DNA from: Falsiroseomonas sp.
Lineage (GTDB): Bacteria; Pseudomonadota; Alphaproteobacteria; Acetobacterales; Acetobacteraceae
DNA: 35,149 nucleotides
Assembly (NCBI RefSeq): GCF_030695085.1
Contig: NZ_JAUYTS010000149.1
Location: forward strand, 1 to 35,149
Direction of reading: 5' to 3'
Of this stretch, positions 24,632-32,860 are shown in pieces. Under the pieces are notes generated by a model. It saw nothing but the letters and a program-made list of their open reading frames with translations, was not told where the DNA came from and did no database searches. Position numbers and translations under genes: made by a program. Within the stretch, counting starts at the first letter, position 1, and every line of letters begins with the position of its first letter.

Positions 24632-24932
24632 TGCGTGGGATGACCTTTCCGTGAGTCCTCCATCATTGCGGTGCCGCGCCTTTCTGCGGCGTTAAAGGGC
24701 GCTGTAAAGGCGGGCAATACGGCGGTTTTCGCGAAAAATCTGTCTACAATATTACGAAAACGGCGAAATCTTTCCGTACTGGGCGTGGCGCGGCCGGCGC
24801 GCTGATCCGCCGGCCCCCACAGCGGCAAACCGCCACGGGCGACGCGATCGATCGCGAAAAGCAGCGAAACGCCGGGTGATTTGGCCGCTCGGGCGGGTGG
24901 GGAGTAAGGAGGGCGCCGAAACCTGCCGACGG
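24632..24932. other. 301-base divergent promoter region, MCP/DegT
   Basis: I see no gene here. The centre (about 24726-24772) is markedly AT-rich for this genome and holds a perfect palindrome, TTTTCGCGAAAA (24726-24737), and TACAAT (24745-24750), which fits a -10 box on the plus strand; the -35 is weak. AAGGAGG at 24906-24912 is a strong Shine-Dalgarno but lies 20 bases from the first ATG, so it may serve an unconventional start. Confidence 0.55.
24726..24737. promoter_or_regulatory. perfect 12-bp palindrome in divergent promoter
   Basis: TTTTCGCGAAAA lies midway between the divergent chemoreceptor and DegT genes, next to a TACAAT hexamer. It could bind a dimeric regulator of either gene. 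This is inferred from symmetry and position alone. Confidence 0.4.
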
Positions 24933-26087
24933 ATGCAAATGACCAGCCTTCCCCCCATCGCCCTGTTCGACATGAAGGCGCAGCAGGCGCTGATCCGCGC
25001 GGAGCTGGACCAGCGCCTGGCCTCGGTGCTCGACGGTGGCCGCTTCATCAACGGGCCCGAGGTCGCGGAACTGGAACAGAAGCTGGCCGCCTTCTCCGGC
25101 TGCGCACATGGCGTTGGCGTGTCCTCCGGCACCGATGCGCTGCAGATCGCGATGATGGGCGAAGGCATTGGCCGCGGTGATGCCGTGTTCCTGCCGGCCT
25201 TCACCTACACCGCGACGGCGGAGGTGCCGCTGGTGCTGGGGGCGACGCCGATCTTCGTCGATGTGGATCCGGCGACCTTCAACATCGATATCGCGGACCT
25301 GAAGCGGCGCATCGCGCTGGTCGAGGCGGAGGGAAGGCTGCGCCCGGCGGCGGTGATCGGGGTGGACCTGTTCGGCCTGCCGGCCGACTGGCCGGCGATC
25401 GAGGCGATCTGCGCCGAGAAGGGCATGTTCGCGCTGGATGATGCGGCGCAGGCCTATGGTGCCGCGCTCGGCAACAAGCGGCTGGGCCGCTGGGGCCATG
25501 CGACGGCGCTCAGCTTCTACCCGACCAAGACGCTGGGCTGCTACGGCGATGGCGGCGCCCTGCTGACCGATGATGCCGACCGTGCCGAGCTGTGGCGCAG
25601 CCTGCGCACCCATGGCGAGGGCAAGACCCGCTATGAGGTGGAGCGCACGGGCATGAATGGGCGGCTGGATACCATCCAGGCCGCCATCCTGCTGGCCAAG
25701 CTGCCTCTGTTGGAAGGTGAGTTGGCGGCGCGCACCAAGGTGGCGGCGGCCTATCACGCCGGGCTGGCGGGCCGCGTGCAGGTGCCGGAGCTGGTGCCGG
25801 GCCATGCCTGGGGGCTCTATTCCATCCTGTTGGCCGATGCCGCGCAGCGCATGCGGGTGCAGGAGGCCTGCAAGGCGGCCGGGGTGCCGACCTCGATCTA
25901 TTATCCGAAGTCGCTGCACCGCCAGCCGGCCTATGCCGCGGCCCATGCAGGGGCGATGGCCGCCGGCGCACCGGGGCTGCCGGTGGCCGAGATGCTGTGC
26001 GAGCGGATCCTGTCGCTGCCCATGCACCCCTATCTGACCGAGGCCGAGGTGGCCCGGGTGATTGCGGCGGTTGCCGGCGCGGTCTGA
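24933..26087 (+). CDS. DegT/DnrJ/EryC1/StrS family aminotransferase
   Basis: A 384-residue PLP-dependent sugar aminotransferase. Lys199 in SFYPTKTLG is the Schiff-base lysine; ALDDAAQAYGA (167-177) carries the Asp and Gln that hold PLP; SSGTDAL (64-70) binds the phosphate. The family transfers an amino group from Glu to a nucleotide-linked keto-sugar, in O-antigen, capsule or glycosylation pathways. The closest look is WecE/PglE-type enzymes. No sugar biosynthesis or glycosyltransferase genes surround it, so it is an orphan whose substrate cannot be named. ATG at 24933 or 24939; the good ribosome site is too far upstream to choose between them. It converges on parB, with repeat copy B in between. 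Confidence 0.9.
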   Translation: MQMTSLPPIALFDMKAQQALIRAELDQRLASVLDGGRFINGPEVAELEQKLAAFSGCAHGVGVSSGTDALQIAMMGEGIGRGDAVFLPAFTYTATAEVPLVLGATPIFVDVDPATFNIDIADLKRRIALVEAEGRLRPAAVIGVDLFGLPADWPAIEAICAEKGMFALDDAAQAYGAALGNKRLGRWGHATALSFYPTKTLGCYGDGGALLTDDADRAELWRSLRTHGEGKTRYEVERTGMNGRLDTIQAAILLAKLPLLEGELAARTKVAAAYHAGLAGRVQVPELVPGHAWGLYSILLADAAQRMRVQEACKAAGVPTSIYYPKSLHRQPAYAAAHAGAMAAGAPGLPVAEMLCERILSLPMHPYLTEAEVARVIAAVAGAV

Positions 26088-26105
26088 GCAACGGCTGCCG
26101 GGACC

Positions 26106-26219
26106 GACCTGCGCCCGACGAAGGCGGGCGAGCGGCCGGTCGCGGCACTGCCGTGACCCGCCGCGGCAAGTGCCGCGAAGCCAAGCGGCCGGAGGCCGCG
26201 CCGGCGACTGAGGTATAAC
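26106..26219. repeat. intergenic double-hairpin repeat, copy B (longest)
   Basis: The left part (26106-26167) matches copy A (49 of 62) and the right part (from 26160) matches copy C (23 of 26), so B links the two. Right-part stems: CGCGGCA-AG-TGCCGCG (26162-26177) and GCGGCC-GGA-GGCCGC (26185-26199), then CTGAGGTATAAC. It sits between the converging ends of the DegT aminotransferase and parB. Confidence 0.75.
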
Positions 26220-26232
26220 AGCCGGCGGCGGC

Positions 26233-27093
26233 TCAGCCGCCACCGTTGAGCAGCCGGATCAGGCCATCGAGCTGGTCGAGGTCACGGTAGCGGATCACCA
26301 CCTCTCCACCCTTGCCGGCGTGGCGAACTGCGACCTGGAGGCCGAGGCGCTCCGTCAGGTCCCGCTCCAGCGCCCGGGTTTCCGGGTCCTGTGGGCGGGG
26401 CGGCGTGCCTTCGGGCTTCGGCTTGGCGGTGGCCAGCGCCTCCGTCTGGCGGACATTCAGACCGCGCGCGACCACCTGGGCAGCCAGGCGGCCTGGATCG
26501 GGGGTGCCGATCAGGGCGCGGGCGTGGCCGGCCGTCAGCACGCCATTGCGGACCAGGTCGCGCACGGGGCCGGGCAGGTTCAGCAGCCGCAGCGTATTGG
26601 CGACATGGCTGCGGCTTTTGCCGACCGACTGGCCGAGATGGTCCTGCGTCAGGCCAAATTCCTGGATGAGACGCTGGTAGCCCTCGGCCTCCTCCAGCGC
26701 GTTCAGATCCTGGCGCTGAAGGTTCTCCACCAGGCCGGCGGCCATCGCTTCCCGGTCGCTGAGGTCCCGGATGACAACCGGCACCTCATGCAACTGCGCG
26801 GCCTGGGCGGCGCGCCAGCGGCGTTCGCCACCGATGATCTCGTAGCTGTCCGGGCTGCCGGGCTTCGGGCGCACCAGGATGGGCTGGAGGATGCCGTGCT
26901 CGCGGATCGAGACGGCGAGTTCATCCAGGCTGGCGCGGTCCATGCCGCCGCGCGGCTGGAAGGGGCCGGGCTCCAGCGCCTCCACCGGCACGGTGCGCAG
27001 CGCCTCGCCCGCCGTGGTGGGCGGCGCGTCCGGGATCAGCGCCGAGAGGCCGCGGCCGAGGCGGGAGATGGGCTTTCGTGATGTGCTGCTCAT
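26233..27093 (-). CDS. parB: chromosome-partitioning protein ParB
   Basis: A 286-residue CTP-dependent DNA clamp that loads at parS and spreads. It has the N-terminal ParA-interacting tail with RLGRGLSALI, the CTP-binding/ParB motif GERRWRA (89-95), the ENLQRQDLN (123-131) box, the helix-turn-helix with LTQDHLGQSVGKSRSHVANT (148-167), and a C-terminal dimer domain (about 240-285). A complete, normal-length ParB. The ATG overlaps the parA stop by four bases (ATGA), so the two are coupled. Three parS sites lie 1.4, 4.7 and 7.4 kb upstream of its start. The 3' end meets repeat copy B. Confidence 0.97.
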   Translation of the reverse strand: MSSTSRKPISRLGRGLSALIPDAPPTTAGEALRTVPVEALEPGPFQPRGGMDRASLDELAVSIREHGILQPILVRPKPGSPDSYEIIGGERRWRAAQAAQLHEVPVVIRDLSDREAMAAGLVENLQRQDLNALEEAEGYQRLIQEFGLTQDHLGQSVGKSRSHVANTLRLLNLPGPVRDLVRNGVLTAGHARALIGTPDPGRLAAQVVARGLNVRQTEALATAKPKPEGTPPRPQDPETRALERDLTERLGLQVAVRHAGKGGEVVIRYRDLDQLDGLIRLLNGGG

Positions 27094-27905
27094 GAGGCGC
27101 GAATCCGCGCACGCTCCCGTTTGAGGAATTCGACGGCGAGTTTGACATAGGCCTGCGCGCCGGGTGAGCGGAAATCATACAGCAGAACCGGCAGGCCGTG
27201 GGAGGGGGCCTCGCTGACGCGGACGTTGCGGGGGATCGCCGTCTCGAACACCTTGTCCTTGAAGAAGCCGCGCACATCACTGGCCACCAATTCGGACAGG
27301 TTGTTGCGGCGGTCCATCATGGTCAGCACGATGCCCTCCAGGCGCAGGCGCGGGTTGAAGGCGCGGCGGACGCGATCGATGGTCCGCGTGATCTGGCTGA
27401 TACCCTCCAGCGCGAAGAATTCGGTCTGCAGCGGCACCAGCACGCCATCGGCGGCGACCAGGGCGTTGAGGGTGATGAGGCCAAGCGAAGGCGGGCAATC
27501 GAAGAAGATGTAGTCGAAATCCGCCAGGGCATCCTGTGCCTCGGCCAGGGCGGTTGCGAGGCGGCGTTCGCGATCCGCCAGGCCGACCAGCTCGATCTCC
27601 GCGCCCGCGAGGTCGGGGTCGGCGGGTAGGATCGAGAGGTTGGCGACCTGGGTCGGGCGCAGCAGGTCGCCCAGCTTCCGGCCCTCGACCAGCAGCGCAT
27701 AGCTGCCGGCGGCGCGGTCCTGGGCCGCGATGCCAAGGCCTGTGGAGGCGTTGCCCTGCGGGTCGAGGTCGAGCAGCAGCACCTTGTGGTTGGTGGCGAG
27801 CGCGGTGGCGAGGTTGATCGCGGTGGTCGTCTTGCCGACGCCGCCCTTCTGGTTGGCAAAGGCCAGGACCCGGGGGGCGGCGCGGTCAGGCTTGCGGCTG
27901 GACAT
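27090..27905 (-). CDS. parA: chromosome-partitioning ATPase ParA
   Basis: A 271-residue Walker-type ATPase (Soj/ParA) that moves ParB-parS complexes. The deviant Walker A KGGVGKTT (20-27), with the signature lysine first, the Walker A' FDCPPSLGLI and the LPADPDL/ILPADP region are present. The ATG at 27903-27905 overlaps the 3' end of rsmG by 20 bases, and the earlier in-frame leader is only antisense-like sequence. The 3' end is coupled to parB by ATGA. It thus lies in a run mnmE-mnmG-rsmG-parA-parB, the common alphaproteobacterial order. ATP-dependent dimerisation and nucleoid binding are family knowledge. Confidence 0.97.
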   Translation of the reverse strand: MSSRKPDRAAPRVLAFANQKGGVGKTTTAINLATALATNHKVLLLDLDPQGNASTGLGIAAQDRAAGSYALLVEGRKLGDLLRPTQVANLSILPADPDLAGAEIELVGLADRERRLATALAEAQDALADFDYIFFDCPPSLGLITLNALVAADGVLVPLQTEFFALEGISQITRTIDRVRRAFNPRLRLEGIVLTMMDRRNNLSELVASDVRGFFKDKVFETAIPRNVRVSEAPSHGLPVLLYDFRSPGAQAYVKLAVEFLKRERARIRAS

Positions 27906-28524
27906 GGCGGATATCGCTGAGGCGGAGAATGGTGGCCTCCGGATCGGTGCGGCTGGCGAACCGGTCGAGGGTGAAGGACCAGGCGGTCCGGGCTTCGGCA
28001 AGTTCGGCCTCCGCCATGCGTCCCTTGGGAAACAGCGCGACGCCGCCGGGGGCGAGCAGACGCTCGGCATAGGCCAGGAGCGTGCCGAGTGGGGCGAGGG
28101 CGCGGGCGGTCAGGATGGCGATGGGCGGCAGGCGCGCATCCTCGATCCGGGTGGCGTGGATCTGGACCTGCGGCAGGTCGAGGCGGGCTGCGGCTTCGGT
28201 CAGGAAGGCGGCCTTGCGACGGTCCGATTCCACCAGATGGGCGGGGCGCCCGGTCGCGATGGCGAGCACCAGGCCCGGCAGGCCGGCGCCGGAGCCAAGG
28301 TCGCAGATGGCATCTGTGCCCGGCGGCAGCAGCGGGACGAGCTGCAGGCTATCCTCGACATGGCGATCCCAGACCTGGTCCGTGGTGGTGCGGCCGACCA
28401 GGTTGATGCGGGCGTTCCAGCGCAGCAGCAATTCGACATAGGCATCCAGTCGCGCCCGGATGCTGTCATCCAGGGGCGTCGGGGCAGGCAGGGGTTGCGG
28501 GGGCGAGTCGGCCGGGTGTTTCAC
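27886..28524 (-). CDS. rsmG: 16S rRNA (guanine-527-N7)-methyltransferase
   Basis: A 212-residue SAM-dependent methyltransferase (GidB) that makes m7G527 in 16S rRNA. The SAM site DLGSGAGLPG (75-84), LVESDRRKAAFL (97-108) and LTARALAPL are visible. The GTG start (28522-28524) lies inside the parS site, with AGGGG six bases before it, just after the mnmG stop; a start elsewhere would need a non-GTG codon. It overlaps parA at its 3' end by 20 bases. The loss of RsmG gives low-level streptomycin resistance in other bacteria, but nothing here suggests a defect. Confidence 0.96.
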   Translation of the reverse strand: MKHPADSPPQPLPAPTPLDDSIRARLDAYVELLLRWNARINLVGRTTTDQVWDRHVEDSLQLVPLLPPGTDAICDLGSGAGLPGLVLAIATGRPAHLVESDRRKAAFLTEAAARLDLPQVQIHATRIEDARLPPIAILTARALAPLGTLLAYAERLLAPGGVALFPKGRMAEAELAEARTAWSFTLDRFASRTDPEATILRLSDIRHVQPQA

Positions 28525-28532
28525 GTGAAACC
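28517..28532. promoter_or_regulatory. parS site 1 (overlaps the rsmG start codon)
   Basis: TGTTTCACGTGAAACC matches the consensus TGTTTCACGTGAAACA in 15 of 16 bases. The GTG of its centre, read on the minus strand, is the rsmG start codon, so ParB would bind across it. It lies between mnmG and rsmG, 612 bases upstream of the parA start. Confidence 0.95.
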
Positions 28533-28533
28533 C

Positions 28534-30408
28534 CTATACCGGCTCCGCCGCCCCGCGTCGAAGGTGGATGGCCAGGGCGGCGACTGCGGCGGGCGTGACG
28601 CCGGGAACGCGGCTGGCGGCGCCGAGATGGTCCGGCCGCGCCCGGGCGAGGCGCTGCTGCATTTCCGTGGACAGGCCCGGGATGCCGCGGAAATCGAAGC
28701 CGTCCGGGAGGGTCACCGCTTCCTCGCGCGCCAGCATGCGGCGCTCCGAGTCCTGGCGACGCAGATGCGGTGCGTAGAAGGCCTCGGCCTCGACCTGGAC
28801 GGCGACCAGGGGTGGCAGGTCGGCCAGCCAGGGGAAGGCGGCGGCGGCCATCTCGGCCGTGACATCCGGCAGGGCCAGCACCTCCAGCACCGTGCGGCGG
28901 CGGCCATCCTGGCGAATCGGGATGCCGGCGGCGGTGATCGCGTAGGGGGTTGCGAGATCCTGGCCGGCACGCGCCAGTGCCGCGGCCACCTGGTCCGCGA
29001 AGTGGGCGTGGCGGGCGGCGCGGATCGGGCCGATGCAGCCCCAGGCCAGGCCCCGGGCGGTGAGGCGCAGGCCAGCATTGTCGGCGCGAAGGCTCAAGCG
29101 GTGCTCGGACCGCGCCGTCAGCATGCGGTAGGGCTCGGTGACGCCGTGGCTGACCAGGTCATCCAGCATGACGCCGATATAGGCCTCAGAACGTGCCAGG
29201 ATTCGATCCGGGCTCAATCCCGCGGCGCGCTGCGCGGCGTTGAGGCCGGCCATCAGCCCCTGCGCCGCCGCTTCCTCATAGCCCGTTGTGCCGTTGATCT
29301 GCCCGGCCAGGAACAGGCCGGGCGCGCTGCGGACCTCCAGCGTGCGGTGCAGGGCGCGCGGGTCCACATGGTCGTATTCGATGGCATAGCCCGGGCGCAG
29401 GATGCGGGTACGGGCCAGGCCGGGGATGGAGGCGATCAGCGCCGCCTGCACGTCCTCCGGCAGGCTGGTCGAGATGCCGTTGGGATAGACCGTGTCGTCA
29501 TCCAGCCCCTCGGGCTCCAGGAAGATCTGGTGCCGCTGGCGGTCGGCGAATCGGACGATCTTGTCCTCGATGGAGGGGCAGTAGCGCGGGCCGACGCCCT
29601 GGATCTGGCCGCCATAGACGGCGGAGCGATGCAAATTGGCCTGGATCAGCGCATGCGTCGCCGGCGTGGTCCAGGTGATGCGGCAATCGACCTGCCGGTT
29701 GGTGATGCGGTCCGTCAGCCAGGACATCGGCTCCGGCGGGTCGTCCCCCGGCTGGGGTTCCAGCGCGTCCCAGTCGATGGTGCGGCCATCGAGCCGCGGC
29801 GGCGTGCCGGTCTTGAGGCGGGCCATGGGTAGGCCGAGCCGTTCCAGCGCATGCGCCAGGCCGATGGAGGGCGCCTCACCGCTCCGCCCGGCAGGGCGGC
29901 GCGTGGCGCCGAGATGGATCTCGCCACGCAGGAAGGTGCCCGTCGTTAGGACGACGGCGCCACAAGCGATCCGGGCGCCGCTCGCGGTCACCACCTCCCG
30001 GACCCGGCCCAAGGCGTCCAGCTCCAGGTCTTCGGCTGCATCGCCTCGTAGGGTGAGGTTGGGCTGCTCTGCCAGCAGGGCCTGCATTGCCGCGCGGTAG
30101 AGGCGGCGATCGGCCTGGATGCGCGGGCCGCGCACGGCGGGGCCCTTGCTGCGGTTGAGCACCTTGGCGTGAATCGCGGCCGCATCCGCGGCGCGGGCGA
30201 TCAGGCCGTCGAGGGCATCAACCTCCCGCACCAGATGGCCCTTGCCGATCCCGCCGATGGCCGGGTTGCAGGACATCTCGCCGATCGTATCGAGGCGGTG
30301 TGTCAGCAGAAGCGTGCGTGCCCCACAGCGTGCGGAAGCGGCCGCAGCCTCGCAACCGGCATGTCCGCCGCCCACCACCACCACGTCAAAGCCCGGATCT
30401 GTCGCCAT
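28534..30408 (-). CDS. mnmG: tRNA uridine-5-carboxymethylaminomethyl(34) enzyme MnmG
   Basis: A 624-residue FAD-dependent enzyme (GidA) that, with MnmE, builds the cmnm5U34 wobble modification. The FAD-binding [13 protein letters not shown] (10-22), [16 protein letters not shown] (about 46-61), [12 protein letters not shown] and the C-terminal segment [18 protein letters not shown] are characteristic of MnmG. The ATG at 30406-30408 begins the conserved [12 protein letters not shown]; the upstream frame is shadow sequence. Nineteen bases separate it from mnmE, so the two are one transcript. It ends at a TAG whose next bases form the rsmG ribosome site. Confidence 0.97.
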   Translation of the reverse strand: MATDPGFDVVVVGGGHAGCEAAAASARCGARTLLLTHRLDTIGEMSCNPAIGGIGKGHLVREVDALDGLIARAADAAAIHAKVLNRSKGPAVRGPRIQADRRLYRAAMQALLAEQPNLTLRGDAAEDLELDALGRVREVVTASGARIACGAVVLTTGTFLRGEIHLGATRRPAGRSGEAPSIGLAHALERLGLPMARLKTGTPPRLDGRTIDWDALEPQPGDDPPEPMSWLTDRITNRQVDCRITWTTPATHALIQANLHRSAVYGGQIQGVGPRYCPSIEDKIVRFADRQRHQIFLEPEGLDDDTVYPNGISTSLPEDVQAALIASIPGLARTRILRPGYAIEYDHVDPRALHRTLEVRSAPGLFLAGQINGTTGYEEAAAQGLMAGLNAAQRAAGLSPDRILARSEAYIGVMLDDLVSHGVTEPYRMLTARSEHRLSLRADNAGLRLTARGLAWGCIGPIRAARHAHFADQVAAALARAGQDLATPYAITAAGIPIRQDGRRRTVLEVLALPDVTAEMAAAAFPWLADLPPLVAVQVEAEAFYAPHLRRQDSERRMLAREEAVTLPDGFDFRGIPGLSTEMQQRLARARPDHLGAASRVPGVTPAAVAALAIHLRRGAAEPV

Positions 30409-30427
30409 GACGCGCGGTATAGGCCGA

Positions 30428-31753
30428 TCACTTGCCGATGCAGAAGTCGCGGAACACTGAATCGAGCACTTGCTCCACCTCCACACGCCCCGTCAGGCGG
30501 CCGAGGGCGTGCAGGGCGGCGCGGTAGTCTTCCGCCACCAGCTCCGGCAGCCGCGCCCTTTCGGCGTCTTCGAGCCGCGCGGTCGCTTCCGTCAGCGCGG
30601 CACGGTGGCGGGTGCGCGTCAGCGCTGGCGCGTCGCCAAGGCCCGCCTGGCGTTGCGCGAATTCGGCCAGCGACGCCTTGAGTTCCGCGAGACCCTGGCC
30701 TGTCTGCGCGCTTGTCGGCAGGGTTGGGTGACCGGCGATGGAAAGGGGAGGCGCTGCCAGGTCGCATTTGGTGGCGAGGACCAGCACCTGCTGCCCGCCC
30801 CGCAAAAGCCCGAGACTTTCCGCATCCGGCGGCTCGTCGCTGGCGAAGGCGATCAGCACGAGATCGGCCTCGCCGGCACGACCCTTGGCGCGGCGCACAC
30901 CCTCCCGCTCCACCGCATCCTGGGTCGCGCGCAGCCCGGCGGTATCCGCCAGCACCACTGGCACGCCGCCGAGTACAAGGCGACACTCGACAATGTCCCT
31001 TGTGGTGCCGGGCTGGGATGAGACGATCGCCGCATCCCGCCCCGACAGCGCATTCATCAGCGATGATTTGCCGGCGTTCGGCGCGCCGAGGATCGCGATC
31101 GACAGCCCCTCCCGCAGGCGTTCGCCGCGGCTGCCATCGGCGAGATGCGCGAGGATTTCGGCGTGCAGCGTCGCCGCACTTTCGCGCGCGCGGGCGGCGA
31201 CGTCGCTCGGCAGGTCGTCCATCTCGAACTCGATGGCGGCTTCCTGCTGCGCCAGGATGCGTGTCAGGCGCCGGGTCCAGCCATCATACAGCGTGGCCAG
31301 CGCGCCGCCGGCCTGGCGCAGGGCCTGGCGGCGTTGCGCTTCCGTCTCGGCCGCAATCAGGTCGGCGATGCCCTCCGCCTGGGTCAGGTCCATGCGTCCG
31401 TGCAGGAAGGCCCGGCGGGTGAACTCGCCGGGCTCGGCGGGGCGGCATCCCTGGGCCAGCAGCGCGGCTTCGACCGCAGCGACGATGGCGGTACCGCCAT
31501 GCAGGTGCAACTCGGCCGCATCCTCGCCCGTGTAGCTGCCGGGGCCGGGGAACCAGAGCACCAGGGCTTCGTCGAGCATCTCGCCATCCATCCCGCGCAA
31601 ACGCCGCAGGCTGGCGCGGCGGGGTTCAGGCAGGCGTCCGGCCAAAGCCTCCAGCACCCTGCCGGCCTGCGGCCCGGACAGCCGCAGCACCGCAACGGCG
31701 GCCGGCCCGGCACCGGAAGCGCGCGCAATGATGGTGTCGGTCATGCTGGTCAT
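30428..31753 (-). CDS. mnmE: tRNA modification GTPase MnmE
   Basis: A 441-residue GTPase (TrmE) partner of MnmG. It has an N-terminal tetrahydrofolate-binding domain, a helical domain with the G domain inserted, and the catalytic C-terminal FCIGK (437-441). G1 GAPNAGKSS (223-231), the K-loop-adjacent QPGTTRD and G3 DTAG (270-273) are intact, but G4 reads TKCD (328-331), not the usual NKxD, so the canonical Asn is replaced by Thr. A second ATG at 31744 could be the start. The parS site at 31759 lies five bases upstream, where the ribosome site should be. It is likely co-transcribed with the ferredoxin upstream and mnmG downstream. Confidence 0.96.
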   Translation of the reverse strand: MTSMTDTIIARASGAGPAAVAVLRLSGPQAGRVLEALAGRLPEPRRASLRRLRGMDGEMLDEALVLWFPGPGSYTGEDAAELHLHGGTAIVAAVEAALLAQGCRPAEPGEFTRRAFLHGRMDLTQAEGIADLIAAETEAQRRQALRQAGGALATLYDGWTRRLTRILAQQEAAIEFEMDDLPSDVAARARESAATLHAEILAHLADGSRGERLREGLSIAILGAPNAGKSSLMNALSGRDAAIVSSQPGTTRDIVECRLVLGGVPVVLADTAGLRATQDAVEREGVRRAKGRAGEADLVLIAFASDEPPDAESLGLLRGGQQVLVLATKCDLAAPPLSIAGHPTLPTSAQTGQGLAELKASLAEFAQRQAGLGDAPALTRTRHRAALTEATARLEDAERARLPELVAEDYRAALHALGRLTGRVEVEQVLDSVFRDFCIGK

Positions 31754-31758
31754 GCGGA

Positions 31759-31774
31759 TGTTTCACGTGAAACG
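31759..31774. promoter_or_regulatory. parS site 2 (just upstream of mnmE)
   Basis: TGTTTCACGTGAAACG matches the consensus in 15 of 16 bases. It lies between the ferredoxin and mnmE genes, five bases ahead of the mnmE start, and occupies its expected ribosome-binding region. Confidence 0.95.
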
Positions 31775-31785
31775 CTTCGGGCGCC

Positions 31786-32166
31786 TCAGCCCTTGGCGGG
31801 CAGCACGTCCTTTTCGGTCAGCATCAGGTGCCTGGCGCGCCCGCCCTCCACCAGATGCGCCTGAAGGATCGCATCCACATCTTCCCGCGTCTTGGGGCTG
31901 TACCAGACCCCCTCAGGGTAGATCACCAGCGCCGGCCCGAATTCACAGCGGTCGAGGCACCCAGCCTGGTTTATTCGGACATCCCGCACGCCCAGCTCCT
32001 TCGCGCGCGCCTTCATATAGTCGCGCAACCCCTCGCTACCCCGGGCGGCGCAGGAGCCGCGCCGGTGCCCGTCCGGCCGGCGATTGCAGCAGACGAATAC
32101 ATGGGCGCGGAAATAAGGGGCCGGGTCCTGCCGCGGTTCGTTGGCGTCGAGCAGCGCATCGGTCAC
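31786..32166 (-). CDS. thioredoxin-like [2Fe-2S] ferredoxin
   Basis: A 126-residue protein with the [2Fe-2S] ferredoxin-like pattern: Cys26/Cys27 and Cys39 in FVCCNRRPDGHRRGSCA, and Cys70 and Cys74 in AGCLDRCEFGP, i.e. the C-x(10-12)-C ... C-x3-C ligand set of the thioredoxin-like (Shethna-type) group. Such proteins are electron carriers with mostly unknown partners. GTG at 32164-32166 is the start, with GGAGG five bases before it. It is 32 bases ahead of mnmE, apparently the first gene of the mnmE-mnmG-rsmG-parA-parB run, whereas in many alphaproteobacteria rho or hemE lies here (recalled). It is divergent from ogt. Confidence 0.88.
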   Translation of the reverse strand: MTDALLDANEPRQDPAPYFRAHVFVCCNRRPDGHRRGSCAARGSEGLRDYMKARAKELGVRDVRINQAGCLDRCEFGPALVIYPEGVWYSPKTREDVDAILQAHLVEGGRARHLMLTEKDVLPAKG

Positions 32167-32329
32167 GGCGGCCTCCGGCTTGGATCAGATGGGCGATGTA
32201 GCGACGCGCGCCGGGCGCCACCAGGGCAGAGTCCCGATCGCGACAGGCCCGGCAAAAGCGCCTATGCTGGCCCTGGCTTGACGAGCGCCCGCGGAGTGTG
32301 GCGCATGGTGGTCCATCGGACGAGAGCGA

Positions 32330-32860
32330 ATGCCTCAGATTACCTGCCTCACGCCGCTTGGCGATATCACCGTCTCCGCCGAGGATGATGCGATCGTGGC
32401 GCTGGATTGGGGCCGAGGCCGCGATCAGGCCCCGACGCCGCTGTTGCGCGACGCCGTCTCCCAGCTCCAGGACTATTTCGATGGTCAGCGGACGGGCTTC
32501 GATCTGCCGTTGGCACCCTTTGGTTCCGCTTTCCAGCAGCGGGTCTGGGCGGCGCTGTGCGACATACCGCCCGGGGAAACCCGTTCTTACGGCGATCTTG
32601 CCAGGCTGCTGGGCTCCTCGGCACGCGCCATCGGTCAGGCGAATGGCAGCAACCCGATCCCCATCCTGATCCCCTGCCACCGCGTCGTCGCCTCGGGCGG
32701 CCGGCTCGGTGGATATTCGGGCGGTGACGGGCCCGCGACCAAGCGCATGTTGCTGGACCTTGAGCAGCGCGCGCGTTCCTCGGACCCCACCCGCCCCCTC
32801 TCTCCCGGCCCTCAGGCTGAACTCCCCCTCCCCCAAGCTGCAGGGACCCTCCCCCGATGA
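32330..32860 (+). CDS. ogt: methylated-DNA--protein-cysteine methyltransferase
   Basis: A 176-residue O6-alkylguanine-DNA repair protein that transfers the alkyl group to its own cysteine. The active-site PCHR (115-118, Cys116) lies in PIPILIPCHRVV, preceded by RSYGDLARLLGSSARAIGQANGSNP, with the DNA-binding helix and Arg finger, and followed by GRLGGYSGG. The N-terminal part is short (about 60 residues) and there is no AraC-type Ada domain, so it fits Ogt rather than Ada. The last ~28 residues form a Pro-rich tail beyond the fold. It overlaps the quinone oxidoreductase gene by four bases (ATGA). An adaptive response cannot be inferred. Confidence 0.94.
   Translation: MPQITCLTPLGDITVSAEDDAIVALDWGRGRDQAPTPLLRDAVSQLQDYFDGQRTGFDLPLAPFGSAFQQRVWAALCDIPPGETRSYGDLARLLGSSARAIGQANGSNPIPILIPCHRVVASGGRLGGYSGGDGPATKRMLLDLEQRARSSDPTRPLSPGPQAELPLPQAAGTLPR

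Noticed and set aside
26227..26241. GGCGGC-TCA-GCCGCC at the parB stop
   Set aside because: Very short GC stem overlapping the stop codon; could arise by chance in GC-rich DNA.
27730..29832. 700-codon open frame opposite rsmG-mnmG
   Set aside because: Antisense shadow of two secure genes; no domain can be recognised.
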